A stretch of DNA of 64,000 nucleotides from Platerodrilus igneus (Eukaryota > Arthropoda > Insecta > Coleoptera > Lycidae). Of this stretch, positions 1-9,893 are shown piece by piece. The stretch is taken from positions 124,001-188,000 of the forward strand of contig JARFIW010001342.1 in NCBI GenBank assembly GCA_036346225.1, in the 5' to 3' direction. The translations under genes were made by a program, and so were the position numbers. Every line of letters begins with the position of its first letter. Position 1 is the first letter of the stretch. The notes under the pieces were generated by a model. The model had not been told where the DNA came from. It did no database searches and saw only the letters and a program-made list of their open reading frames with translations.

Positions 1-252
1 TTGGGAATGGATCTCATGAGAGAATATGGGTTTCATGTAAACATGAAAGAAAATGTGCTTCGGATAGATGATGATGAGATTCCATTTCAAGGTAGGAGTA
101 ACCAGACGATTCAAGTTCGAATGATTTGCGATATGAAAATACCCGAGAAGGCGGAAATGATAGTAATGGGACGCCCGGATGGTACGCTCCGGGAAGGACA
201 AGTATGCATGATGGAAGCAACTGAATCGGGAATGGGTCAGGAGGATTACTAA
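1..252 (+). pseudogene. Ty3/gypsy retropepsin, C-terminal end (gypsy-1)
   Basis: The frame opens inside an aspartic protease: the start reads LGMDLMREYGF, the block that ends a gypsy retropepsin after the second beta hairpin. The catalytic DTGA/DSGA motif lies upstream of the window. The frame closes at a TAA at 250-252, but the next frame continues without a stop from about position 240 (GLLIGRTLVKF) into the RT ORF, so a one-base shift rather than a gene end separates them. It belongs to the element that ends at the LTR at 3905-4428. Confidence 0.75.
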
Positions 253-281
253 TTGGAAGAACGCTGGTAAAGTTTCGAAAT

Positions 282-1505
282 ATGGTACCAGTAAGGGTGC
301 TGAACATTAATCCGCATACGGTGACCCTGAAGAAAGACACGATTGTGGGAAGTTGCATTCCAGTATGCCATATTAAACGTTGTGTAGACGACATGAAAGA
401 TAAACCAGCCAACGGCTGCTCACAGAAATTGCTGGATATGTTAATACCTTCGTGTCAAGGATTAAACGGCGACCAACTGGGCAAGGTAAAAGAGCTGGTC
501 GGACGATATCGAGGTGTGTTTGCACTGGATGATAGTGAGAAAGGAAGGACGAATGTTGTGCAACACAAGATCAATACTGGAGATGCGCAACCGATAAGAC
601 AACACCCCAGGCGGCTTCCTTTGGCAAAACGTAAGGAAGCCGAGCAAATTATCACCGATATGGAAGAACAGGGAGTGATTGAACCTTCGAATAGTCCATG
701 GGCATCCCCGGTAGTACTTGTCAAGAAAAAGGACGGGTCGACAAGGTTTTGTGTAGACTACCGGCGGCTTAACAATGTGACAAAGAAAGACAGCTATCCT
801 TTGCCCAGAATTGATGACACCTTGGATACTCTATCCGGATCCAAATGGTTTTCGACCTTGGACTTGAAAAGCGGATACTGGCAGGTAGGCTTGGAGCCAA
901 ACGATAAAGAAAAGACTGCCTTTACAATTGGAACTGGGTTATGGCAGTTCAAGGTCATGCCATTTGGATTATGCAATGCCCCCTGCTACTTTTGAACGAT
1001 TGATGGAGTCGATACTGCGTGGACTGTCTTGGAAGACTTGTCTGGTGTACCTAGACGACGTAATAGTGTTAGGGCGGTCTTTTGAAGAACACCTTAAGAA
1101 CCTAGAGGAGATATTCCAAAGATTACGGGGGGGGCAAACCTTACATTGAGCCCCAAGAAGTTTCACCTGTTTGGAAAAGAGGTGAAATACCTAGGACATG
1201 TCGTTTCGGAGACCGGAATAAGAGCTGACCCTGACAAAATAAAAACGGTACAAGAGTGGCCTACACCAGCAGATATACATCAACTACGGAGTTTTCTAGG
1301 GTTGTGCACATATTACCGACGTTTTATACTGGGGTTTGCGAACATTGCCAAACCGTTAACGAAATTAACCGAAGATGGACAAGAATACGATTGGAATGAC
1401 GACTGCCACAGTGCATTTGAACAACTGAAACGGCTACTGGTTACAGCACCAATTTTGAGTTATCCACGGATGGAGGAAATTTGTGTTGGATACCGATGCC
1501 AGTAA
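282..1505 (+). pseudogene. pol: Ty3/gypsy reverse transcriptase (gypsy-1 pol)
   Basis: RT of a Ty3/gypsy element, spread over three frames (282-995, 928-1149, 1146-1505). Visible RT blocks in order: GVIEPSNSPWASPVVLVKKKDG, then RFCVDYRRLN, STLDLKSGYWQV, FGLCNAP, the catalytic VYLDD (about 1045-1059) and FLGLCTYYRRFI of the thumb. Shifts fall near 980 and in a run of eight G at 1127-1134, where the conserved reading needs fewer. Apart from these indels the frame contains no stop and the motifs are well kept, so inactivation is recent or some indels are sequence errors. The clade is uncertain: the integrase resembles 412/CsRn1-type elements. Confidence 0.9.
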
Positions 1506-2384
1506 CACAGCTATAGGAGGCGTTCTTTCTCAAGTGCAGGACGGACAAGAAAAAGTTATTGGGTATTTCAGCAAGGTCTTGTCGCGGCCAGAAAGGAACT
1601 ATTGTGTGACAAGAAGGAGCTGTTGGCCGTCGTCAAATCCGTAGAGCACTTTTATAAGTACTTATACGGCCGTAAATTCCTGTTGAGAACAGACCATGCT
1701 GCACTGAAATGGTTATTGCAGTTTCGAAATCCTGAAGGGCAAGTGGCAAGGTGGATAGAGCGGCTGCAGGAATATGACTTTGATACAGAACATCGTGTAG
1801 GAACTAGCCATCGGAATGCAGACGCTCTATCAAGGAGACCTTGTCCGGTGGACTGCAATCATTGCTCCAAGATGGAAGAGAAAATAAGTGTCATCCATAG
1901 AATGACAGTAACCGATGATACTTGGCAACTCGAAAGAATACGAGAAGACCAGGAGAATGACGCCGAATTGGGACGTATTATTGAGTGGAAAAATAGAGGA
2001 CAACGGCCAGCTTGGGAAGAAATTAGTATTTTAAGTAGGAGCCTGAAGGCATACTGGGCACAGTGGGACTCCTTGATGATAGAAAATAGAATCTTGAAAC
2101 GACGCCTGGAATTTGAAGAGGGCACTGAGAGACTTCAAGTGATAGTGCCGAGAAGCAGAGTGCCGGAAGTGTTGCAGCACTTGCACGATGGTATTTCCGG
2201 AGGGCACTTTGGCGTGAAAAGAACTCTCGAGAGAGTGAGAGAAAGATTCTATTGGCTGAACTGCAAAGATGATGTGAAGGAGTGGTGCCGGAAATGTGAA
2301 CTGTGTGCCTCTGCAAATGGCCCGGTCTCAAAACGGAAAGCCCCAATGAGACAGTATAACGTGGGAATCCTTTTGAGAGGGTAG
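1485..2384 (+). pseudogene. pol: Ty3/gypsy RNase H and integrase zinc finger (gypsy-1 pol)
   Basis: RNase H opens with LDTDASNTAIGGVLSQ just after a shift near 1480 and continues with RKELLAVVKSVEHF, LRTDHAALKWL and GTSHRNADALSR, the conserved end block. A second shift lies near 1590. The integrase HHCC finger follows: LHDGISGGHFG carries the two His and CRKCELC the two Cys (about 2180-2310). The frame ends at 2384 by another shift; the next frame carries straight on into the catalytic core. Confidence 0.9.
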
Positions 2385-3132
2385 CCATTGATATAGCTGG
2401 TCCATTTCCTGAATCAGAGAAAGGAAATAAATACATCTTGGTTGCAATGGATTATTTTACCAAATGGCCGGAGGCATATGCTATACCTAACCAAGAAGCC
2501 GAGACGGTTGCAGATGTACTAGTCAGGAGTTGTTTTGTCGTTTTGGAGTTCCGTTGGAATTACACTCCGATCAAGGTCGAAACTTCGAATCAGTATTGTT
2601 TCAAAATGTCTGCAAGCATCTTGGAATCAGGAAGACTAGAACCACGCCACTTCATCCCCAATCGGATGGAATGGTTGAAAGAATGAACAGGACGTTAGGG
2701 AAGTACCTGGCCAAAGTTGTCTCTGAACATCAACGAGACTGGGACCAATATCTGCATTTGTTCCTACTGGCGTACCGATCTTCGGTACATGACAGCACAG
2801 GGTACTCTCCCGCTTGCGTAATGCTAGGACGTGAATTGCGGCTACCATGTGATCTTCAGTTTGGATTTAAACCTGGAGAAGAGATCGCAGGTGAAGATTA
2901 CGTTAGTAAGCTTCGTGAAAGATCAAATAGTATTCACGAAAACGTCCGAAAGAATATACAGGCAGCAAGCGATCGAATGAAATCACAATATGACACGAGA
3001 GCACAAGAAGGTGGTTATCAACCTGGAGATTTAGTGTGGTTGTACAATCCACAAAGAAAACGTGGATTGTCGCCAAAACTACAAAGACAATGGGAAGGGC
3101 CGTACGAAGTGTTAAAAGGATTAATGATGTAG
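2385..3132 (+). pseudogene. pol: Ty3/gypsy integrase catalytic core (gypsy-1 pol)
   Basis: The DDE core is complete across two frames: the first Asp in VAMDYFTKWPE (about 2450), the second in HSDQGRNFE (about 2569) and the Glu in DGMVERMN (about 2677). That gives the 35-residue D-to-E spacing usual for retroviral-type integrases. A C-terminal GPY/F-like block follows (RQWEGPYEVLKG, about 3085-3120). A shift near 2530 splits the core. The stop at 3130-3132 is again a shift: the following sequence continues in the neighbouring frame and then returns to this one at the macro-domain ORF, so integrase and macro domain were probably one polyprotein. Confidence 0.88.
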
Positions 3133-3168
3133 TGTACCGGATCAGAAGATCCTCGTGGTAAACCGAAA

Positions 3169-3999
3169 GTGGTACACTTTGACCGTTTAACATCCTACGC
3201 TGGCAACAACCAGGAAGACTCGAATAATGATAATGGTGTTCGGCAAGTTATTAATCATGAGCCAAATGTAGATTTTGAGAGCTTTATGGCGGCGTATGGT
3301 GGTTCCGCTAAAGCGAGATTTGGCGTTGTTGTTGAAAACAGCAAGATCTGTTTAGAGCACCAGAAGAGTATTCCTTGCACATTGCGTAGCTCAAGATTTG
3401 GCAATGTCAAGGGAATAGCTGTTGTTTTCAAGAAAAAGTTTGGATGTGTGGATGAATTAGTACAACAGCAGCCAACTGTAGGAAAATCTTTGGTTCTTCA
3501 AGATAAAAATCGTTATGTTTACTATCTGGTCACCAAAAATTCTTCATGGCAGAGACCTAGTTATGGACATCTATGGGAGGCTTTGCTAAATCTTAAGGCG
3601 CAGATGATGGAAAATGGAGTAACGAGACTAGCGGTGCCCAAGCTGGGCTGTGGACTGGATCGCCTAGATTGGAGGATAGTCCGAAATATGCTAGAAGTAT
3701 TTTTCCAGGGAACCAACGTCCAGGTTCTTGTTTGTTGTTATCAACCGGTTGCCTACCAAGACCAAGAAAAGAGTGTTGACTGTTACTTCCAACGACGCGG
3801 TGGATGCACCAGAGGAGATAGCTGCCGATACCGTCACCAGTCATCGAATTGGCGTCAAGATGGATTTACAGTTACGAGACGTAACGGTTTTAAAGAGGGG
3901 GCAGTGTTGCGATCCACTATTAGGCAACCCGTCAAACATACAAACGCCCGGGGCACAGCGTATTCTTCAGCATTCGAGAATCCTTCTACAAAGTTCTAG
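3169..3999 (+). CDS. Macro domain (TARG1/OARD1-like) plus CCCH zinc finger at the pol 3' end of gypsy-1
   Basis: Residues about 1-12 still belong to the integrase tail (VVHFDRLTSY type). After a short acidic/Asn linker, residues about 50-195 form a macro domain: FGNVKGIAVVFKKKFG, then YVYYLVTK with the Lys at residue 123, and the signature VPKLGCGLDRLDW with the Asp at residue 164. In human TARG1/OARD1 the equivalent Lys and Asp are the catalytic pair that removes ADP-ribose from acidic residues; that is family knowledge, activity here is inference. Residues 205-223 form a CCCH finger (Cys205, Cys213, Cys219, His223, spacing 7-5-3), the RNA-binding type. The last 31 codons lie inside the 3' LTR and the polypurine tract lies within the frame. 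It is in the same frame as the integrase ORF that ends at 3132. ATG 3169 is probably not a real start. Confidence 0.82.
   Translation: MVHFDRLTSYAGNNQEDSNNDNGVRQVINHEPNVDFESFMAAYGGSAKARFGVVVENSKICLEHQKSIPCTLRSSRFGNVKGIAVVFKKKFGCVDELVQQQPTVGKSLVLQDKNRYVYYLVTKNSSWQRPSYGHLWEALLNLKAQMMENGVTRLAVPKLGCGLDRLDWRIVRNMLEVFFQGTNVQVLVCCYQPVAYQDQEKSVDCYFQRRGGCTRGDSCRYRHQSSNWRQDGFTVTRRNGFKEGAVLRSTIRQPVKHTNARGTAYSSAFENPSTKF
3892..3901 (+). promoter_or_regulatory. Polypurine tract of gypsy-1
   Basis: A ten-base purine run (AAAGAGGGGG) lies three bases before the LTR start TGTTGCGATC. This is where plus-strand priming occurs in LTR retrotransposons, and it supports the LTR boundary chosen here. It is embedded in the macro/zinc-finger reading frame. 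Confidence 0.65.
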
Positions 4000-4428
4000 A
4001 TAATGAGTCATATCTTAATGCAGGGTATATATAAGGCCGCTTATGAATGTAAGAGTCAGTCTATACTAGAATGTCGTATATAAATTATAACGTTGTAAAG
4101 TGATAGCAGTTTTGAGCTTTTGAAGTATACATAAATGTGATATGCTGTGTCTAATATACATGCAGCTTGTAGTATATATAAATAAATAGAAGTGTATAAA
4201 CAAATAGTTGTGTTAGTGTGGTTATTGGACCTAGGGTAAAGAAGTTAGTTTAAGAGGATATTAGTGCTTGTAAATTCATTAGTGTAATAGTGCTTCATTG
4301 TTAAGTGGACTGAAAACATCTATAAATAAGGCATATACTGTTAATTAGACTTGTGAACAGTGAGTAATAAAGACCATTATTATTACTTGTTTTAAATTAA
4401 AGAAACGCGGTAGTAGTAGCGCGTTACA
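3905..4428 (+). repeat. 3' LTR of gypsy-1 (about 524 bp)
   Basis: It starts TGTTGCGAT after the polypurine tract and ends in TTACA. The same sequence occurs twice in reverse orientation as solo LTRs (37535-39090 and 47180-50740), which fixes both ends. It has a TATA-like box (GTATATATAAGG, about 4024) and AATAAA-type signals near 4181 and 4364. The 5' LTR lies outside the window. Confidence 0.8.
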
Positions 4429-4440
4429 CTATTTTAAAGC

Positions 4441-4479
4441 TCAAACTACATTAACAACCTTCCATAAAAACTTGCATAG
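4441..4479 (+). repeat. Interspersed repeat R, left piece (copy 1)
   Basis: The block ending CTTGCATAG matches the start of R copies at 10741 and about 16430. It is cut here by the Mag-like gypsy element; the copy resumes at 8935. Confidence 0.7.
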
Positions 4480-4667
4480 TGTTATATATATATTACTAAA
4501 TCAACATGGTAAGTTATGGAAAGGGGTATCTGTGGATACCATTGTTTACAGTTTTGAATTATGAATTATGATTTATTAATTAAAAAGTATTTTGTACAAT
4601 AAATAAACACCTACAACTATTACTTTATTGATACTTGGCTACCATAAGAATACCTACATATACAATA
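4480..4667 (+). repeat. 5' LTR of gypsy-2
   Basis: Starts TGTTATATATAT and ends TACAATA. It matches the 3' LTR almost base for base outside the TA tract, with only a few substitutions, suggesting a fairly recent insertion. Confidence 0.82.
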
Positions 4668-4707
4668 GAGAATTGGCGACCAGGATAAAAGATTTCGAAC
4701 TACAAGA

Positions 4708-5332
4708 ATGAATACTTTAAATACGAGTAATACGTCAGAAGAAGCAAGGAAATGGCTCCTTACTACCTCTACATTTACAGTAGAAACATTTAATGTAAAT
4801 AATACAAGACGGGTGAAAAGATTAGAAGTTGCATTTACAGTATTTCAAATACAAGAGGATTTGAAATTACATTTCATGGGAGCTGAAGCATACGACACTT
4901 TGTCCGATAAAGTGGCCCCAGAATTTCCAGAAACATTAACATATACTAAAGTGGTAAATGTTATGGAGCAGTTTTACTATCCCGTACCATTAGAGATTGC
5001 AGAGACATTTAGATTCCAATGCCGGAAGCAAAACGAAGGAGAGCCGGTACAGGAATTTTTACATGCATTACAGAAGCTTTCACTAAACTACAAGTTTGGT
5101 GAATTTTAAAACAGCATTACGAAATCAATTTTTGTATGGGTTATCATCAAAACGTATACAAAGTAGATTACTAGAAACTAGAGATTTAACTGTAGATAGA
5201 GCAATCGGGATCGCAATCAGTATGGAAATGTCAGAACGTGACACAAATCAATTAAATAGGAAACCTTTAAATGGTATTAACGCGATAAATCAAAATATAC
5301 AGACTGCCATTTCGAAAGAAACCTCTTGTTAA
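4708..5332 (+). pseudogene. gag: gypsy-2 Gag, capsid part
   Basis: ATG at 4708 opens a Gag of the Mag type: FQIQEDLKLHFMGAEAYDTL and then EQFYYPVPLEIAETFRF resemble the retrotransposon gag core (about residues 40-130). The frame breaks at 5109, where it continues in the next frame from 5096 (FKTALRNQFLYGL, MEMSERD). It contributes the virus-like-particle core. The N-terminus has no signal peptide, as expected for a cytoplasmic Gag. Confidence 0.75.
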
Positions 5333-5364
5333 TCAAACTAGGAATATTAAAAAGGTAACATATA

Positions 5365-5634
5365 TGTATTTACAGAGCTTGTTACAGGTGTGGAAGTCTG
5401 CAACATCTAGCAAATAAATGTAATAGAATGGAAGCGATATGTAACTTTTGCAAACTAAAGGGACATCTACAAAAGGTTTGTACAAAAGCCAGGAAAAGCC
5501 TGAATCTTAATGAAGTTGAAGAATTAGAGATTTGCAAAGATGTACATGAGTTGTTTACCATTGTGAATGAGGACGATTTCGGAAGTCTGAGGGATAAGTA
5601 TTTTGTGAACCCAATAGTAAATGGAGGTAAATAG
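5365..5634 (+). pseudogene. gag: gypsy-2 Gag nucleocapsid zinc knuckles
   Basis: Two CCHC-type knuckles follow one another: CYRCGSLQHLANKC (about 5371-5412) and CNFCKLKGHLQKVC (about 5440-5481), each with Cys-x2-Cys-x4-His-x4-Cys spacing. An in-frame TAA before the second knuckle and the shift at 5332 show decay. The acidic stretch after it (NEVEELEICKDV) leads into the protease. Confidence 0.78.
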
Positions 5635-5857
5635 TGGTGCATCGGTCAGTTTGATAAATGAAAATACTTACAAAACTAATTTTCAAAATTTAAAACTACA
5701 AGATATAAAAATACAATTAATTTCTTACTGCAAAACTGCTTTACAAGTGATGGGGTACATTAGTACAAAAGTAGTGTATCATAACCTTACAACCACAGTG
5801 AACTTATATGTAGTACAAGGGGACAGACAACCATTGCTAGGTAGGGAATGGATATGA
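5621..5857 (+). pseudogene. gypsy-2 aspartic protease, catalytic Asp replaced
   Basis: A retropepsin fold is visible: VNSGASVSLIN at the active site, VNLYVV and the closing PLLGREWI. The active-site Asp of the normal D-S/T-G-A motif is Asn here, from a single base change, so the protease would be dead. The usual flanking frame is broken on both sides. Confidence 0.7.
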
Positions 5858-6003
5858 ATATTAAATATTAAATTACAAGAAATCGATCAAGTACATACTT
5901 TCGAAAAAGTACTTACGGAGGACGATTTAGTAAATACGAGGAGATTTTTAAACCCGGAGTAGATACAATAAAAGGGATACAAGCCTCAATTTACGTAAAC
6001 GAG

Positions 6004-6773
6004 GGTACAAAGCCAGTTTTTATAAAAGCAAAAAGAGTTCCTTTTGCAATTCAAAATACCGTGAGTAAAGAAATTGATTCATTAGTAGAACAGGAATTTT
6101 ACAAAGGTCAATAATTTGAGTGGGTACACCAGTTGTTCCCATAGTTAAAACAAATGGGAAAATCCGGTTGTGTGGGGACTATAAAGTAACGTTAAACCCA
6201 AATATAATTATCGATGACCACCCATTACCAACTATTGATGAGCTGTTCTCGCAGATGGCGGGAGGTACAAAATTTACAAAGATAGATCTCAGTCAGGCGT
6301 ACTTACATTTGGAAGTAAAACAAGAAATGAGAGGGCTTTTAACATTAACTACACATAAGGGGTTATATCGTCCTACACATTTAATGTTTGGCCTCTCTAG
6401 TGCACCTGCTATTTGGCGAGTGATGAAGTAGATATTACAGGGCATTCCGGGAGTGTCGGTTTTTCTAGATGACATTAAGGTCACGGGCTGTGATACAAAA
6501 TCACACTTACAAACCTTAGAGTTAGTACTACAAAGATTAAAGGAGTATAATCTTAGGGTAAATGTGGGAAAAAGTGTATTTCTTTCGGATGAAATAGAAT
6601 ACTGCGGTTACTTAATAAATAAAAATGGGTTACAAAAGGTACAAAAGAAAATAGAAGCAATCCAAAACGTAGCGGTACCAAAAGATAAAACTCAAGTAAG
6701 AGCTTTTGTAGGGCTTGTAAATTACTATAGGAGATTTGTAAAGATGGAAGTTCAATTTTACAACCCTAAATAA
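6004..6773 (+). pseudogene. pol: gypsy-2 reverse transcriptase
   Basis: Motifs in order: VPIVKTNGKIRLCGDY, FTKIDLSQAYLHLEV, FGLSSAPAIW and VFLDDIKVTG (catalytic pair about 6463), then CGYLINKNGL and RAFVGLVNYYRRFV. The wording (QAYLHLEV, HKGL, SSAPAI) is that of the Mag/K02A2.6-like clade of Ty3/gypsy. A TAG at 6429 splits the palm, and a TAA follows the thumb at 6771. Confidence 0.85.
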
Positions 6774-6828
6774 CCTTTAAGGGAAGATATAAGTTTTAAA
6801 TGGACACCAGAGTGTCAGACAGCGTTTA

Positions 6829-7391
6829 ATGATATTAAACGCGAAATACAATCTGATAGTGTTGTGTCATTTTGATCCATCATTACCACTTACTTTGGCT
6901 ACTGCTGCTTCACCTTTTGGGATCGGAGCGGTTCTTAGTCATAGGTATCTATATGGTACAGAAAGACCATTACAATTTGCAAGACAGGCACTACATAAGA
7001 AGCAACAGAAATACGCTCAAATTGACAAAGAAGCTTATAGTATCATATATGGCGTCAAAAATTTTACAAATATTTATACGGCAGGAAGTTCATATTAATT
7101 ACGGACCATAAACTCTTATTGCAAATACTTTCACCTACATGGAGCTTACCTGTTCTAAGTGCAACTAGAATGCAACATTACGCTGCATCTTTGCAACAAT
7201 TCCAATATGAAATACAGTACAAAAACACAAAATTACATACAAACGCAGATTCAATGTCACGCTTAACACAAACAAATACGGATCCGTGTGTTTTGACGAA
7301 ACGGATGTTTTTTAGAGATAAGTCAAATCGAGACATTACCTTTAACAGTCGACAGGTTAGCTGCAGAGACCGGTTTGTACAATTGTCTTAA
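6829..7391 (+). pseudogene. pol: gypsy-2 RNase H
   Basis: TAASPFGIGAVLSH stands where the catalytic DASxxGIGAVL block is expected, with the Asp replaced (ATAAS). The YAQIDKEAYSIIYGVKNF block and the end block NADSMSR are present. Frames change near 7098. It follows RT directly, as usual. Confidence 0.8.
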
Positions 7392-7488
7392 AAAACTAAT
7401 AACCGGACTGAAGTTGGGTAAAGCGATTACAAGACAACACCGTTTTAATATCAACCAAGACGAGTTTACTTTACAATCAGAATGAGTT

Positions 7489-8458
7489 ATGCGAGGAAAT
7501 CGGGTAGTAATACCTAAATCATTACAAAGAAAGGTACTTTCAGAATTACATACAGGGCATTTCAGCATTGTTAAAATGAAAGGCCTTGCTCGCAGTTACT
7601 GTTGGTGGTCGGGAATCGAAACCGTTGCGAACAATTCCCATGAATGCAATAAGGAAAAGAACAATGTGCAAAAAGCGGAAATTCATGTCTGGAAAATAAG
7701 TGAAAAACCGTTTCAACGGGTACATATCAATTACGCAGGGCCGTGTAATGGCGGGTACTATTTTATACTAGTGGACTCCTATACAAAATGGCCAGAGATC
7801 TACTATACAAAAGATCAATATACGGAAACCACCATCGAGATTTGTAGAAAAATATTTTCAACTTTTGTAATTCCTAGGTTTCTAGTAAGCGATAATGGGT
7901 CATACTTCAAATTATACAAATTCGAACAATTTTTAAAAGTAAATGGGGACCTACATAAGGTAACAGCACCATACAAATGGGCAAGCCGAAAGGTATGTAT
8001 AAATTTTAAAAAAATTACTGAGGTGCATGAGTGAAGTGAAGGGTAAAAATTTGGAGCTGTGTAAATTACTATTGCAATATAGAAATATGCCACATACAAC
8101 TACCGGAGTAAGTCTTGCAAAACTAATGTTCGTCAGATGCATACGTACAAGACTTGACTGCATGAAACCTTGTGCGATTACAAATAAGACTTACTTGAAC
8201 AATAATAAGAAATACCGTAATTTGGAAGTGGTCTTAAGAGTTTCATGTAGGGATTATATATATGGTAAATGGAACTTCGGGAGAATTATACATAAAACTG
8301 GTACACTCCATTATGTTGTAAGATTAGATGACGGAGGGGAGTGGAGATGGCATATAGATCAGATACGTGAAATTGGGGAACACGCACCACAACAAATGAC
8401 TACACCTAACTTTATACATTTTTCTCCACTACCTACCTATACAAGAAGAGAGGGATAA
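7489..8458 (+). pseudogene. pol: gypsy-2 integrase
   Basis: His residues of the HHCC finger remain (LHTGHFS) but the paired Cys are lost. The catalytic core shows VDSYTKWPE and VSDNGSYF; the Glu region after YKWASRKV is broken at 8034. The C-terminal part (8027-8458) includes MPHTTTGVSLAKLMF and an SH3-like end (VVRLDDGGEWRWHIDQIR). Confidence 0.8.
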
Positions 8459-8654
8459 AACAGATGTCCGAGGTAGGCCTCAGGAACGTATCATAGAAGG
8501 ATCTAAACTATCGGAAGAGATAGGACTGTCAAATACTTTTAAGGATGTCCCGGAGGTTTCGCAATTGAAACATTCCTCTAGGGTTAGAAGGGCTCCAATT
8601 AGATTAAGTTATTAACGGTTACTATGTTAATTTATTTACAAAGAAGAAGGAAAA

Positions 8655-8656
8655 TG

Positions 8657-8704
<48 letters not shown>

Positions 8705-8934
8705 TGTTTAATGTTGCAGGTTATAGGTCAGCTGGTGTATTATATTATATTATATTATATTACTAAATCAACATAGTAAGTTATGAAAAGGGGTATCTGT
8801 GGATACCGTTGTTTACAGTTTTGAATTATGAATTATGATGTATTAATTAAAAAGTATTTTGTACAATAAATAAACACCTACAACTATTACTTTATTGATA
8901 CTTGGCTACCATAAGAATACCTACATATACAATA
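8655..8934 (+). repeat. 3' LTR of gypsy-2, expanded by TA repeats
   Basis: Same as the 5' LTR except for an added (TA)n tract at about 8659-8700 and a TATTA-unit tract at about 8737-8762. These make it 280 bp against 188 bp. The purine tract lies directly before it. Confidence 0.82.
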
Positions 8935-9370
8935 CCTAGTAAGAACAAAAATTGTACAACAAATTAGGCCATACAATTATTAGATACATAATCTGTTCGA
9001 TTTATAACTTAACATAATTCATCTTAAGTGTGAACGATTTCCAACTTTTGAAAATCTGTAGTATCATTTCTTCATTTCTAGCATTATAGTATTACACGCA
9101 GATGGCAGAACTTAACGCATAGAATATCCAACTTTACGCTGCCGGCCACCCTTGTTTTACTAATGAAAGTAAATGTAAATTCAAATTTAAATTAGACAAT
9201 TTTATATATTTATTACAAGCTTAACAGGTACATAACTCAGTTACAGAGTAGGGAATTAATTACGATGTATATATGGATTAAGTTTTTTTCTACATTATTT
9301 GAAAAAATATATTTAGCAAATTTGTTTGGAATATTAGAAATGTTGTTTTGTACTGCAATAGGTAATTTTT
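8935..9370 (+). repeat. Interspersed repeat R, right piece (copy 1)
   Basis: Shares with other R copies the blocks TAACTTAACATAATTCATC, GCAGATGGCAGAACTTAACG, CCCTTGTTTTACT and TGTTTGGAATATTA. It completes the copy started at 4441. No coding capacity is seen. Confidence 0.75.
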
Positions 9371-9390
9371 TTAAATAATAACAATACTTC

Positions 9391-9405
9391 ACACACACAC
9401 ACACG

Positions 9406-9461
<56 letters not shown>
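9391..9461. repeat. (AC)n microsatellite
   Basis: Dinucleotide AC repeat of about 70 bp, interrupted once by a GCACCC variant. The Cys-Val reading frame across it is an artefact. Confidence 0.97.
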
Positions 9462-9893
9462 ATTATTCAACAACTTATGTGTTACTAAATTACTCTATAC
9501 CTTTATACATGAATTATAATACAGTTATTGAACATTAATACTGTTGTATTGGATTGATTACTTTCACATAAATAATAATCATCAACTTGTATTTTTTCAG
9601 TCTATGTCAATCAAAAATATATAATCAGAAAGTTTCATTTTTAATTTAATTTGTTATACCGGTTATATATTTCAGATTTAACTTAAACATGATACCAGTG
9701 TAGGTATCAAAACGTATGATGTTAAAATAAAAATGTGTAGGGAAGCATTGATTGTTTATTATTTATTATAGGCAACTAAGGGTAATAGCTACAAAATTTC
9801 ACATAGGTACTGTGGAGTGTGACGAAATAGACATGTAGCTAAAAGAGGTGTATTTAATTCTTTTATTAATACAAAACCTTTCTTACTCATTCC
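9462..9893. other. No gene seen; holds a Jockey-2 3'-end-like repeat
   Basis: The block at about 9708-9840 (CGTATGATGTTAAAATAAAA through AGGTACTGTGGAGTGT) recurs at 53286-53410, next to the 3' end of the Jockey-2 LINE. It is therefore likely a 3'-UTR scrap of that family. The rest is AT-rich with no recognisable content. Confidence 0.6.

Larger units (their letters stand above)
4480..8934 (+). mobile_element. Mag-like Ty3/gypsy retrotransposon (gypsy-2), complete but inactive
   Basis: A full element of about 4.45 kb lies between LTRs at 4480-4667 and 8655-8934, with gag, protease, RT, RNase H and integrase in that order on +. The flanks CATAG (4475-4479) and CCTAG (8935-8939) are a 5-bp target duplication with one change. 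The uninterrupted R copies at 10741 and 16435 read CTTGCATAGCAAGGAC across the site, which confirms the insertion point. A primer-binding-site-like TGGCGACCAGG follows the 5' LTR (about 4673), and a purine tract (AAGAAGAAGGAAAA, 8641-8654) precedes the 3' LTR. Every gene has stops or shifts. Confidence 0.88.

Noticed and set aside
9237..9473. ORF of Cys-Val repeats on -
   Set aside because: Pure translation of the (AC)n microsatellite.
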